Shown here: positions 9,190-17,271 of the stretch, one piece after another
How the letters are laid out: every line of letters starts with the position of its first letter
Position numbering within the stretch: position 1 is the stretch's first letter
Assembly: GCF_002272015.1 (NCBI RefSeq)
Contig: NZ_NPBY01000061.1
Coordinates: 1-64,000 of the forward strand
Direction of reading: 5' to 3'
From: Paenibacillus campinasensis
Lineage (GTDB): Bacteria; Bacillota; Bacilli; Paenibacillales; Paenibacillaceae
DNA length: 64,000 bases
The notes under the pieces: generated by a model
Seen by the model: only the letters and a program-made list of their open reading frames with translations
Database searches by the model: none
What the model was told of the DNA's origin: nothing
Made by a program: the position numbers and the translations under genes

Positions 9190-9220
9190 ATGAGTGTGTT
9201 TCATAGAATTTAACGATATG

Positions 9221-9258
9221 GCGGTCTTTGTGAGCGGGTCTCGCAAGGACCGCTTTTT
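9221..9258 (+). terminator. Rho-independent terminator
   Basis: A 14-bp stem (9221-9234 with 9240-9253, two G-U pairs) with a 5-base loop is followed by TTTTT. It closes the block of small genes. Bases 9259-9420 contain no gene and should include the promoter of the CgeB-like pair. Confidence 0.85.
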
Positions 9259-9421
9259 ATCGTGCGGCGGAACTCCCCAGCATGCTGAACATAAGCGCAT
9301 AAGTACGGGCATCCGCCAAATTCCCACTCTCCAAGACAACCGTCCATGATGCATCCGTCCTCGCGGCATATAGTTATATGAACCTTAGAAATCTCGCTAA
9401 AGACAGGTGAGGATGGTGAGT

Positions 9422-10519
9422 TTGGCACGAAGAGCAGGACATCTGGAGGGCTACCAGTCCGGATATCGCGAGGGTTACCGATTGGGAGGGTATCAGGCTT
9501 TGCTGGAACGCATCGCAGGCCCGGCTCTCCCATCATACGATCTGAAAGTGGTGTATATCCCGCAAGGCTTTGAATCCATTGATGATGGAATTATCAGCGG
9601 TCTTCGCGCTATGGTTCGCGAGCTGATCATCGGCACACCAGGCAGCATCACGGAGCTTGCATTACGCGAGCAGCCGGATGTCGTTCTGATCCTGAACGGG
9701 CTCCATGTATTCCCTGATCATTTAGAGCTTCAGATGCAGCAGCTCCGGGAGAGGGGGATTCGGACGGCCATCTGGTTTGTCGATGACCCGTATTTCACGG
9801 AGGATACGAGCCGGCTGTGTTTGCACTTTGACTATGTGTTCACACATGAACTCAGCTGTGTCGAGCTGTACCGTCAGCGGGGGGCCAGGCAGGTCCATTA
9901 CTTGCCCCTTGCCGTGCATCCCGAGCTGTTCCGCCCGGTGCATGCCGGTCCAGCGTATCAATCCGATATTTGCTTCATCGGCAACGCCTTTCGTAATCGG
10001 GCAGCCTTGTTTGATGCGCTCGCTCCTTTTCTTAAAGGGAAGAAAGTGCGGATCATCGGGGGGTTCTGGCAGCGGCTGGCGCGTTATAAAGAGCTGTCCC
10101 CGTTTGTGTATAGCGGATTTATCCCGCCTGCGGAAACGGTCAAATTTTATAACGGGGCCAAAATGGTCATTAATCTGCACAGACCTTGTGAGTACGGGGA
10201 AGACAACCGCAACTCGCTCCATATCGCAGGCCGCTCGATCAATCCGCGCACGTTTGAGATCAACGCTTGCGGAACTTTGCAAATTACGGATGTTCGGGAG
10301 GATCTGTCGGTCTATTACACCCCTGGCGTTGATATCGAGACCTTCGGATCGGTCCAGGAATTAAAGAACAAGCTGGCCTATTATTTGGCGCATGAGGAGC
10401 ATCGCAGAAGCATTGCGATGAAGGGGCTTGAGACCACTCTGTCCCGTCATACCTATGCTCACCGGTTGCCCCGGCTGCTTGATATCCTCTCGGTTCAAGA
10501 GGCTGCTGCGAGGAAGTAA
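9422..10519 (+). CDS. CgeB-like glycosyltransferase (spore maturation)
   Basis: The 366-residue product has the two-part CgeB fold: an N-terminal domain with WFVDDPYF, DYVFTHELSCVELY and VHYLPLAVHPELF, and a GT-B-like C-terminal domain with NPRTFEINACGTLQ and YYTPGVDIETF. CgeB proteins modify the outermost spore layer in the mother cell. The N-terminus carries LEGYQSGYREGYRLGGY, the tetrad motif of the cluster. AGGTGAGG (9406-9413) is best spaced for TTG 9422; GTG 9407, ATG 9413 and GTG 9416 are alternatives. A paralogue follows immediately. Confidence 0.85.
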   Translation: MARRAGHLEGYQSGYREGYRLGGYQALLERIAGPALPSYDLKVVYIPQGFESIDDGIISGLRAMVRELIIGTPGSITELALREQPDVVLILNGLHVFPDHLELQMQQLRERGIRTAIWFVDDPYFTEDTSRLCLHFDYVFTHELSCVELYRQRGARQVHYLPLAVHPELFRPVHAGPAYQSDICFIGNAFRNRAALFDALAPFLKGKKVRIIGGFWQRLARYKELSPFVYSGFIPPAETVKFYNGAKMVINLHRPCEYGEDNRNSLHIAGRSINPRTFEINACGTLQITDVREDLSVYYTPGVDIETFGSVQELKNKLAYYLAHEEHRRSIAMKGLETTLSRHTYAHRLPRLLDILSVQEAAARK

Positions 10520-10553
10520 GCAGTCACTACCATCATACGAAGGAGTGAAACGA

Positions 10554-11678
10554 ATGCCTGGTTTGTTGGCGCGAAGAGCGCTACGCAGCGGCGCAGCCAG
10601 CTCCTATCAGCGAGGTCGGAGTGTTGGCCTGCAAGCAGGATACGAGGAAGGCTATTTCCGTGGAAAGGCGCAGGGGATCGTGAATCGGCTGGCCTATGCG
10701 CCGCCACTGCGAAATTTGCATGTCTTGTTTATCGGTTCGGGGAAAGGCTTTCCTTACTCCCCCATTGATGAAGCTATTGCTGCTACATTGCAAGGGATGG
10801 TCTCTCAACTGAGCATGTCCAACGCAAGGGAGAATATAGCCGAAATTGCCAGAACCACAATGCCAGATCTTGTGCTCGTTCTGGACGGCATGTATCTGCC
10901 GCCTGAACAGATGGATGCGGTGCGGGCCATGGGCATCAGAACCGCCGTCTGGATGACGGATGACCCTTATTATACGGACATGACGGTGGGCTGGGTGCTT
11001 CATTACGATTACGTGTTCACCCTGGAGATTCACTGTGTGGACTTTTATCGCAATATGGGATGCCCACAGGTGCATTATTTGCCTTTCGGAGCATATCCGG
11101 TCCATTATCGCCCGGTCGTGAAGCCGGCGGCTCCGCGCCGGGAAATCGGCTTTGTCGGTACAGCATATCCGAAGCGGATCCAATTTTTCAGACCGATCAT
11201 GGATCGTCTGATGCGTCACAATACGGTCATAAACGGCAATTGGTGGGATAAATTCCCGGGCTATACACAGTACAAAAACAAGATGGAGATCGGTAAATGG
11301 ATGGGCCCTGCCCAAACAGCGGACGTATACAACAACATTAAAATCGTCATCAACCTGCATCGGGCTCCCGATGATAGTGAGATCAATCAGAACAGAATGA
11401 ACATCCCGGCAGCCTCGCCGAATCCGCGGACCTTTGAAATTAACGCCTGTGCAACACTGCAGCTGTGCGATGTTCGCGATGATTTGGCACGGTTTTACAC
11501 CCCGGGAGTCGAGATCGAAACCTACAGTTCTCAGGAGGAGCTTCTTGAAAAGGTTCAGTACTACCTCGTACATGAGGCTGCACGAAAGCAGATCGCTCTT
11601 CGGGCGCTTGAGCGGACCTTCCGGGAGCACACTTACGCGCACCGGCTGAACCAGATGCTCTCGATCATTTTCCCGTGA
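10554..11678 (+). CDS. CgeB-like glycosyltransferase, second copy
   Basis: This 374-residue protein is a clear paralogue of the upstream one (WMTDDPYY, DYVFTLEIHCVDFY, NPRTFEINACATLQ, FYTPGVEIETY). AAGGAG at 10540 is 8 bases before ATG 10554; the frame is open further upstream but without a signal. The N-terminus has GRSVGLQAGYEEGYFRGKAQG, again the Gly-aromatic motif. Two divergent CgeB copies suggest two linkages in the same glycan. In B. subtilis cgeAB depends on SigK and GerE, and gerE here is interrupted 10 kb downstream. Confidence 0.86.
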   Translation: MPGLLARRALRSGAASSYQRGRSVGLQAGYEEGYFRGKAQGIVNRLAYAPPLRNLHVLFIGSGKGFPYSPIDEAIAATLQGMVSQLSMSNARENIAEIARTTMPDLVLVLDGMYLPPEQMDAVRAMGIRTAVWMTDDPYYTDMTVGWVLHYDYVFTLEIHCVDFYRNMGCPQVHYLPFGAYPVHYRPVVKPAAPRREIGFVGTAYPKRIQFFRPIMDRLMRHNTVINGNWWDKFPGYTQYKNKMEIGKWMGPAQTADVYNNIKIVINLHRAPDDSEINQNRMNIPAASPNPRTFEINACATLQLCDVRDDLARFYTPGVEIETYSSQEELLEKVQYYLVHEAARKQIALRALERTFREHTYAHRLNQMLSIIFP

Positions 11679-11780
11679 CGGAAGTCGAAGACGCTGGGAC
11701 GGACCTTAGGAAATAGATGGCACAGATGGCGCTAAACTCGAGCCACCCTGTGTCTGGTATTGAAGTGTTCAACTGGCTGA

Positions 11781-11838
11781 TAAGGAGGTGAATCGCATCC
11801 GGCACTGCCGATGCCTAGCGATTGCTGATGCGGATTAA
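11781..11838 (+). promoter_or_regulatory. Orphan strong ribosome binding site with short in-frame stop
   Basis: AAGGAGGTG at 11782-11790 has no ATG at the right spacing. A GTG inside it opens a 16-codon frame that ends in TAA at 11836-11838, in the same frame as the ATG of the next gene at 11842, which itself has no good ribosome binding site. It could be a leader peptide that couples translation, or the relic of an earlier start. Confidence 0.35.
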
Positions 11839-11841
11839 CCG

Positions 11842-13248
11842 ATGACCTTTAAACCTAAATTGCTCATTTTCTCACACGTTTCGAATCCTGCAAGCATTAC
11901 GGGAGCGGAGAAGCTGCTTCTATTCTTCTGCCAGGAGCTGCTCCCTTACTTTCACTGCGTTCTGGTTGCTCCGGAAGAAGGGCGTCTTACTGCGCTTGCC
12001 CGGAAGTCCGGCATTGAGGTCAAAATTTACAAGCTGCCGCTGCTCCATCGCATGTACAGCCCCTATCCCGGATTGACGGGCGAGGCTGTGAAGATGCAAA
12101 GCTCACCAGCGTTCAGCCAACTGGTGAACTGGATTGCGGAGGAGGCGCCGAGGCTTGTTATTGTCAACACCTGCGTCCATTTTATGCCAGCGGCGGCTGC
12201 TCGCCGGCTGGATATTCCGGTCATATGGCAGCTGACCGAGGCGATTGAGCAGAACGGGAGCACCAGCCTTGCAACCGATCTGATCCATCGTTACAGCAGC
12301 TGGATGATCTGTATATCCGAAGCGGTGGCAGCCCGATTTCCGCCTGAACTCAGACAGAGCAAAATGTCGATCCTTCCTCCGTCATGGCGAGAACAGCAGG
12401 AGCATCATCCGGATGAATGGCCTGCCCTGAGGCACTCTTTTCGCAGCCAGCTTCAAATCGGTAGCCACGCTCCGCTGATTGGGATGATCACCTCCTTCCG
12501 GATGGAGAGCAAGGGGGTACACCATTTTATCGACATGGCTTTATCGATCAAGGATGAATTTCCTGCCGCCGTATTTCTCGTCGTTGGAGATGCGCTTCGT
12601 CCGGAATATGAGAAGCAGTGTCAGAAGCGGATTGAGGCGTACGGGGCGAGTGACCGCTTTATTTTCCTTGAGGCGCAAGGCGACATCGGAAGGGTGTATT
12701 GCGGGCTTGATATCGTCGTTGTTCCAAGCTTGGTGCCGGAAGGCTTTGGCCTGACAGCGCTGGAAGGATTGCTGTACGGAAAGCCGGTCGTAGCTTACGA
12801 CGCCGGAGGCTTGGGGGAGGTGCTACGTGCCGCAGGCTCCGGGCAGTTCCTTGTTGAGACTGGTTCAGCCGGCATGCTCGCAGATCGGGTAAGGACGATT
12901 CTGAACCTGCCGGATCAAGGGAAGGACCTAGGCGCGCACAATCGAAACCAGGTCATGGCTGCCTACGGTCCTGAGGGCTACCGGGCCCGGCTTAATGCCA
13001 TCGTCGCGCGCTGGCTGTCCGAGCAGCCTGGATGGTTCCACGGGCCGCCGGTCGCCGCTGGAACGAAGGTTGAGGCGAGGCCTTCCGCTTCCAGTGGGAG
13101 AAGAGGCAAGCGTAAGAAGAGGAAAGGGAATTCCGTTCGTCGCCACGATATCCGAAGGGAAAGACGCAGAAGCCGCACTCGACCTGCCCGGTCGCAGGCC
13201 CGAGCACGCAAGCGTCGCCATCATCCCATCCGGCGGCGAAAGGCTTAA
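11842..13248 (+). CDS. GT4-family glycosyltransferase with basic C-terminal tail
   Basis: Residues 1-400 form a GT-B enzyme with the GT4 marks IGMITSFRMESKGVHHFIDM, VVPSLVPEGFGLTALEGLL and YDAGGLGEVL. The last 60 residues are an Arg/Lys-rich low-complexity tail with no domain. The start is uncertain because ATG 11842 lacks a clear ribosome binding site (see the signal at 11781). The tail resembles the basic extensions on the GT2 enzymes at 3616 and 4536 and may anchor the enzyme on an acidic surface, which is inference. Confidence 0.82.
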   Translation: MTFKPKLLIFSHVSNPASITGAEKLLLFFCQELLPYFHCVLVAPEEGRLTALARKSGIEVKIYKLPLLHRMYSPYPGLTGEAVKMQSSPAFSQLVNWIAEEAPRLVIVNTCVHFMPAAAARRLDIPVIWQLTEAIEQNGSTSLATDLIHRYSSWMICISEAVAARFPPELRQSKMSILPPSWREQQEHHPDEWPALRHSFRSQLQIGSHAPLIGMITSFRMESKGVHHFIDMALSIKDEFPAAVFLVVGDALRPEYEKQCQKRIEAYGASDRFIFLEAQGDIGRVYCGLDIVVVPSLVPEGFGLTALEGLLYGKPVVAYDAGGLGEVLRAAGSGQFLVETGSAGMLADRVRTILNLPDQGKDLGAHNRNQVMAAYGPEGYRARLNAIVARWLSEQPGWFHGPPVAAGTKVEARPSASSGRRGKRKKRKGNSVRRHDIRRERRRSRTRPARSQARARKRRHHPIRRRKA

Positions 13249-13292
13249 TACCAATACTTCTTATGGATGCAGGCCAGGAGGGAGAAGCAGAG

Positions 13293-14387
13293 ATGAAAGT
13301 GTTAACGATACTTGGAACCCGGCCGGAAATCATTCGGCTAAGTCTTATTATTCCGCTGCTGGACCAGTATGCGGAGCGCCACGTACTTGTGCATACCGGT
13401 CAGAATTTCACGGCTGGGCTCAGCGGCGTGTTTTTTAAGGAGCTGGGGCTGCGCGGTCCCGATTATGTGCTGCAGAACAAACAGGCAACACTTGGCACTC
13501 AGCTCTCTGTCATGTTCAGCAGAATGGAGCAGATTTTGGAGCAGGAGCAGCCTGACACCGTGCTGCTTCTGGGGGATACGAACAGCGCGCTGTGCGCCGT
13601 GCTGGCCGAGCGCCTGGGCTATCCTGTTGTGCATATGGAAGCGGGGAACCGCTGTTTTGACCTGGATGTGCCGGAGGAGAAAAACCGGAAGGTCATTGAT
13701 GCGGTGTCCTCGATCAATATGCCGTATACGGAGTACAGCAAGCAGCATCTTCTCCGCGAAGGCGTTCCGAACAACCGGATCGTCGTGACAGGCAATCCGA
13801 TCTATGAGGTGATGAAGCACTATGAGCCTCGCATTCAAAGCAGCACGGTAATGGAGAAGCTGTCCTTGAAGCCGCAGGACTATTTTCTGGTCACCGCCCA
13901 TCGCTCTGAGAATGTAGACCGTCCGGAGCATCTTAGGGAGATTTTGAACGGCCTGAATATGGTCGCCGAAACGTTCGGTCGCCGGCTGATTACAAGTCTG
14001 CATCCGCGAACCGCTTCACGCCTGTCGAGTGACCAGCCGCTCAAGCCTCACCCGCTGATTGAATTTCATGAGCCGTTCGGTTTTTTTGATTTTGTCCGGT
14101 TGGAGAAGGATGCGCTGTGCGCAATCACCGACAGCGGAACGGTACAGGAAGAATGCTGTATATTGCATGTGCCAACCGTGACGGTTCGTCGTACGACGGA
14201 ACGTCCGGAAACGGTCGACTGCGGCAGCAATATCGTATCCGGGTTGAGCGCAGAGCGCATTCATGGCGCAGTGAAGCTGATGACAACACTGAGCCGGGAC
14301 TGGAAATGTCCGGAAGGGTACATGGCGGAGAATGTATCGAGAACGGTTGTAAAATTTGTGCTTGGAGGGAAAGTGAATGTTCACTAA
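13293..14387 (+). CDS. wecB: UDP-N-acetylglucosamine 2-epimerase family (WecB/WbvD-like)
   Basis: The 364-residue enzyme has the WecB fold with GTRPEIIRL, VHTGQNF, LLGDTNSAL, HMEAGNR, TAHRSENVDRPEHL and DSGTVQEE, including the conserved nucleotide and catalytic acidic residues. The family inverts C2 of UDP-HexNAc. Next to a CapE/WbvB-like and an RmlD/WbvR-like gene it more likely epimerises a UDP-L-HexNAc intermediate than makes ManNAc for teichoic acid. AGGAGGGA is 8 bases before ATG 13293; the upstream in-frame ATG 13263 is less likely. Confidence 0.88.
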   Translation: MKVLTILGTRPEIIRLSLIIPLLDQYAERHVLVHTGQNFTAGLSGVFFKELGLRGPDYVLQNKQATLGTQLSVMFSRMEQILEQEQPDTVLLLGDTNSALCAVLAERLGYPVVHMEAGNRCFDLDVPEEKNRKVIDAVSSINMPYTEYSKQHLLREGVPNNRIVVTGNPIYEVMKHYEPRIQSSTVMEKLSLKPQDYFLVTAHRSENVDRPEHLREILNGLNMVAETFGRRLITSLHPRTASRLSSDQPLKPHPLIEFHEPFGFFDFVRLEKDALCAITDSGTVQEECCILHVPTVTVRRTTERPETVDCGSNIVSGLSAERIHGAVKLMTTLSRDWKCPEGYMAENVSRTVVKFVLGGKVNVH

Positions 14388-15363
14388 TCAACGGATTTTG
14401 GTAACCGGCGGTACGGGTTCCTGGGGACATGAACTGATCAGCCAGCTGCTCCCGCTGAACCCTAAGCAGATTATCGTCTATTCCAGAAGCGAGGCTACGC
14501 AGGTCGCGATGGATCGGGAGTTTGAGGATCCGAGACTGACCTTCCGTATCGGCGATATTCGGGATAAAGAAGCGTTGACGGCTGCATGCCAGGATGTGGA
14601 CTATGTCTTCCATCTGGCGGCGCTGAAGCATGTTCCGGTGTGTGAAGAGCATCCTTATGAAGCTCTGAAGACGAATGTCGTGGGCACTCAGCATGTAATC
14701 GAGGCAGCCATCGAAAACAACGTTAAAAAAGTCATCTATATATCGACAGATAAAGCGGCCAATCCATCGAACTTCTACGGAATGACGAAGGCGATTGGCG
14801 AGAAGCTGATTGTATACGCCAACTTGCTCAGCCCGACTACCAAGTTTGTCTGTGTACGTGGCGGAAATGTGCTCGGTACAAATGGCAGTGTCGTTCATGT
14901 TTTCATGAATCAGATCAAGCAGAAAGGGCAAATCAACATTACGGATCAGCATATGACACGATTCTTCCTGACGCTGAAGGATGCGATCAAGCTGCTGTTT
15001 AAAGCTTCCATTGAGAGCGTGGGCGGCGAAATATTTGTCATGATGATGCCAACCTGCCGCATTATTGATCTGGCGGAAGTGTTGATTGAGGATTCCGGGA
15101 AGTCCGGTGTGAAGGTTGTTGAGACAGGAACCCGTCCTGGCGAGAAGATTCACGAAATATTGATGAGTGATTTTGAAAGCATGACAACGGTCGTGTATGA
15201 TGAAGAATATTTGGTAATTCTCCCGACGCTCGATATTCCGGATCTGAAAGACCGGTATGCCAGCCTGCCGAAAGTTTCCTTTAACAGCTTCAGCTCTGAG
15301 CATAATTTAATGAGCAAGGATGAAATTCGGGAGCTTCTGAAACGAGGAGGTTTCCTGTCATGA
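14377..15363 (+). CDS. UDP-GlcNAc 4,6-dehydratase/epimerase, CapE/WbvB/FnlA-like
   Basis: An extended SDR of 328 residues. TGGTGSWGHELI is the Gly-rich NAD(P) site, STDKAANPSNFYGMTK holds the catalytic region (M-x3-K type, as in CapE/FlaA1), and CVRGGNVLGTNGSVVHVF and RPGEKIHEILMS are typical of the CapD/CapE group. It should remove water from UDP-GlcNAc and epimerise the ring to the L-series keto sugar. It overlaps wecB by 11 bases and the following reductase by 4, so the three are co-translated. Confidence 0.86.
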   Translation: MFTNQRILVTGGTGSWGHELISQLLPLNPKQIIVYSRSEATQVAMDREFEDPRLTFRIGDIRDKEALTAACQDVDYVFHLAALKHVPVCEEHPYEALKTNVVGTQHVIEAAIENNVKKVIYISTDKAANPSNFYGMTKAIGEKLIVYANLLSPTTKFVCVRGGNVLGTNGSVVHVFMNQIKQKGQINITDQHMTRFFLTLKDAIKLLFKASIESVGGEIFVMMMPTCRIIDLAEVLIEDSGKSGVKVVETGTRPGEKIHEILMSDFESMTTVVYDEEYLVILPTLDIPDLKDRYASLPKVSFNSFSSEHNLMSKDEIRELLKRGGFLS

Positions 15364-16187
15364 AGCTGCTCGTACTCGGGGGAAACGGCATGGCAGGCCA
15401 TGTGCTTGTTGAATATTTTCGCACAACGGGCAAGCATCATGTGTTTTACACGACCAGGGATATGCATGTTCCCGAAGGGCTCGTGCTGGATGTTCTCGAC
15501 ATGAATGCGGTGGAGCATGTGGTCAGAATGGTCAGACCGGATATCATCATCAACGCAGTAGGCATTCTGAACAAGGCGGCTGAGGAGAACAAAATCAATG
15601 CTTATCATGTCAACGGCTTCCTCCCGCATCGTCTGCGCTACTTGGCAGATAAAATATCCGCAAGGCTCATCCACATCAGCACGGATTGTGTATTTCTCGG
15701 CACGAAGGGAGGCTATCGGGAAGATGATCTTCCCGATGGCGTGTCCGCCTACGCGGTAACCAAGGCGCTTGGGGAAATCGATGATCCGAATCATCTCACG
15801 ATCCGCACATCCATCATCGGGCCGGAAATCCGCCAAAGCGGCATCGGCCTGTTCCAGTGGTTTATGAAGCAACGCGGTGAGGTGTCCGGCTATCGTGCTG
15901 TCAAATGGAACGGCGTCACGACCCTGGAGCTTGCGAAAGCCATCGACTTTTTTATGACTAAAGATGTCGGGGGGCTGATCCATCTGGCATCGCCGAATCC
16001 TCTTAGCAAATATGAGTTGCTGCGATTGTTTCAGGATATATGGAGCAAGGATGACGTGATCATCGTTCCAACGGATGATGTCGTTCAGGACCGGACGCTG
16101 CGCAGCACCCGGCTTGATGCCGCCTATCCTGTTCCAGATTATCCGGCTATGCTCAAGGAGATGTACGAATGGCAACAAACAAATTAA
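15360..16187 (+). CDS. RmlD-like NAD(P)H-dependent sugar-nucleotide reductase (WbvR-like)
   Basis: The 275-residue protein starts with LVLGGNGMAGHVLVEYF, the RmlD nucleotide site, and has ISTDCVFLGTKGGYREDD and YAVTKALGE (Y-x3-K). It lacks the extra cupin domain of CapF (about 370 residues), so it fits the WbvR type that reduces the 4-keto sugar made by the upstream dehydratase. GAGGAGG lies 8 bases before the ATG. Together with wecB this predicts UDP-N-acetyl-L-quinovosamine or a stereoisomer as product. Confidence 0.84.
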   Translation: MKLLVLGGNGMAGHVLVEYFRTTGKHHVFYTTRDMHVPEGLVLDVLDMNAVEHVVRMVRPDIIINAVGILNKAAEENKINAYHVNGFLPHRLRYLADKISARLIHISTDCVFLGTKGGYREDDLPDGVSAYAVTKALGEIDDPNHLTIRTSIIGPEIRQSGIGLFQWFMKQRGEVSGYRAVKWNGVTTLELAKAIDFFMTKDVGGLIHLASPNPLSKYELLRLFQDIWSKDDVIIVPTDDVVQDRTLRSTRLDAAYPVPDYPAMLKEMYEWQQTN

Positions 16188-17134
16188 CAGGAAAAAAACT
16201 GCTCATTACAGGTGCAGCCGGCTTCACGGGGCGCCACGCCTGCGAATATTTCGCGAAGCAGGGCTGTGACGTTGTCGCTGTTGCCCGTCATGTCTCGGCT
16301 TTAGAGGATATGCCAGGCATCAAGCCTTGGGGCTGCCAATTGGATCATCAAACACAAGTGGAAGAGATGATCCGGCATACTCGTCCCGATTATGTTTTGC
16401 ATTTGGCCGGAAAAAATTCAGCCTCCGAGTCTTGGCATAAGCCGGCAAGCTACATGGAGAGCAATGTGATGGCTTCGGTCTATTTGCTGGAGGCGATGCG
16501 CAAACATCGTCCGGACGCGGGCATCGTGATCGCGGGCTCCCGCCTCAGCATTGATCCGGCCAAAGGGGCGGCGGCGGCGCCGCATCCCTATAGCCTCAGC
16601 AAAACCTTCGGCAGTTGGGTCGCAACCGCGTGGCATGCCATGTACGGCCTTCCCGTCATTCTGGCGGAACCGTCCAACCTGATCGGTCCAGGGGAATCGG
16701 CAGGCTTCTGCACATTGCTTGCGGGTTATGTGGTAGGATGCGAACAGGGGAAATCGCTGCCCATGTTCCGGATTAGTTCAAGGCATGAGTCCCGCGATTT
16801 TCTTGACGTAAGAGATGCTGTAGCGGCTTATGCCGTTCTGCTTGCCGAGGGCACGCCTGGAAGAACATACCCGATTTCTTCAGGCAGCGAGCATACATTA
16901 GGCGAGATCGCGGCCAAGTTGCTTGCTGAAGCCAAGGTCGATGTCCCGATGGATTGGGGGCCTGAAAGCGCGCCACTATCCGCAGACGCTCTTAATAAAG
17001 GAAGAAGCGGCGACCAAGTGGGTTCACTGGATACGCTGGGGTGGCAGCCGCGGATCCCGTTTGAACAGTCGCTTTCCGATATTATGGAGTACGCTCGTCG
17101 CAAGACTGGAATGGACGATACAGGAAGACCCTAG
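16169..17134 (+). CDS. NAD-dependent epimerase/dehydratase (GDP-mannose dehydratase-like SDR)
   Basis: The 321-residue extended SDR has LLITGAAGFTGRHACEYF, VLHLAGKNSASESW, and YSLSK as the catalytic Y-x3-K. Its closest outline is the GMD/epimerase subgroup. It probably makes or modifies a nucleotide sugar for the cluster; the substrate cannot be told. AAGGAG precedes the ATG inside the previous gene (19-base overlap). The terminator at 17124 overlaps its stop codon, so it is the last gene of the operon. Confidence 0.83.
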   Translation: MATNKLTGKKLLITGAAGFTGRHACEYFAKQGCDVVAVARHVSALEDMPGIKPWGCQLDHQTQVEEMIRHTRPDYVLHLAGKNSASESWHKPASYMESNVMASVYLLEAMRKHRPDAGIVIAGSRLSIDPAKGAAAAPHPYSLSKTFGSWVATAWHAMYGLPVILAEPSNLIGPGESAGFCTLLAGYVVGCEQGKSLPMFRISSRHESRDFLDVRDAVAAYAVLLAEGTPGRTYPISSGSEHTLGEIAAKLLAEAKVDVPMDWGPESAPLSADALNKGRSGDQVGSLDTLGWQPRIPFEQSLSDIMEYARRKTGMDDTGRP

Positions 17135-17156
17135 ATACAGGGTCTTCTTTTTATTT
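17124..17156 (+). terminator. Rho-independent terminator overlapping a stop codon
   Basis: A 9-bp stem GAAGACCCT/AGGGTCTTC is followed by TTTTTATTTT. The left arm includes the last codons and the start of the TAG of the SDR gene. It ends the glycan operon. Confidence 0.92.
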
Positions 17157-17271
17157 TGTACAAATAAGAAGCCCTTAGCTTCCATGTCAAAACCTTTCAG
17201 CATACCGCTCTTTCGGTGAGGTCATCCTAAACAATGTTCATACACTTATTACAGAGATGGAGGATGAATTC

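Noticed and set aside
10581..11642. Minus-strand frame (353 codons) opposite the second CgeB-like gene
   Set aside because: Antisense shadow without start signals.
14125..15303. Long minus-strand frame (392 codons) opposite wecB and the CapE-like gene
   Set aside because: It is an antisense shadow of two strongly recognised genes, has no ribosome binding site and no family features.
15150..16178. Minus-strand frame (342 codons) opposite the RmlD-like gene
   Set aside because: Antisense to conserved SDR genes; composition is that of a reverse-frame shadow.
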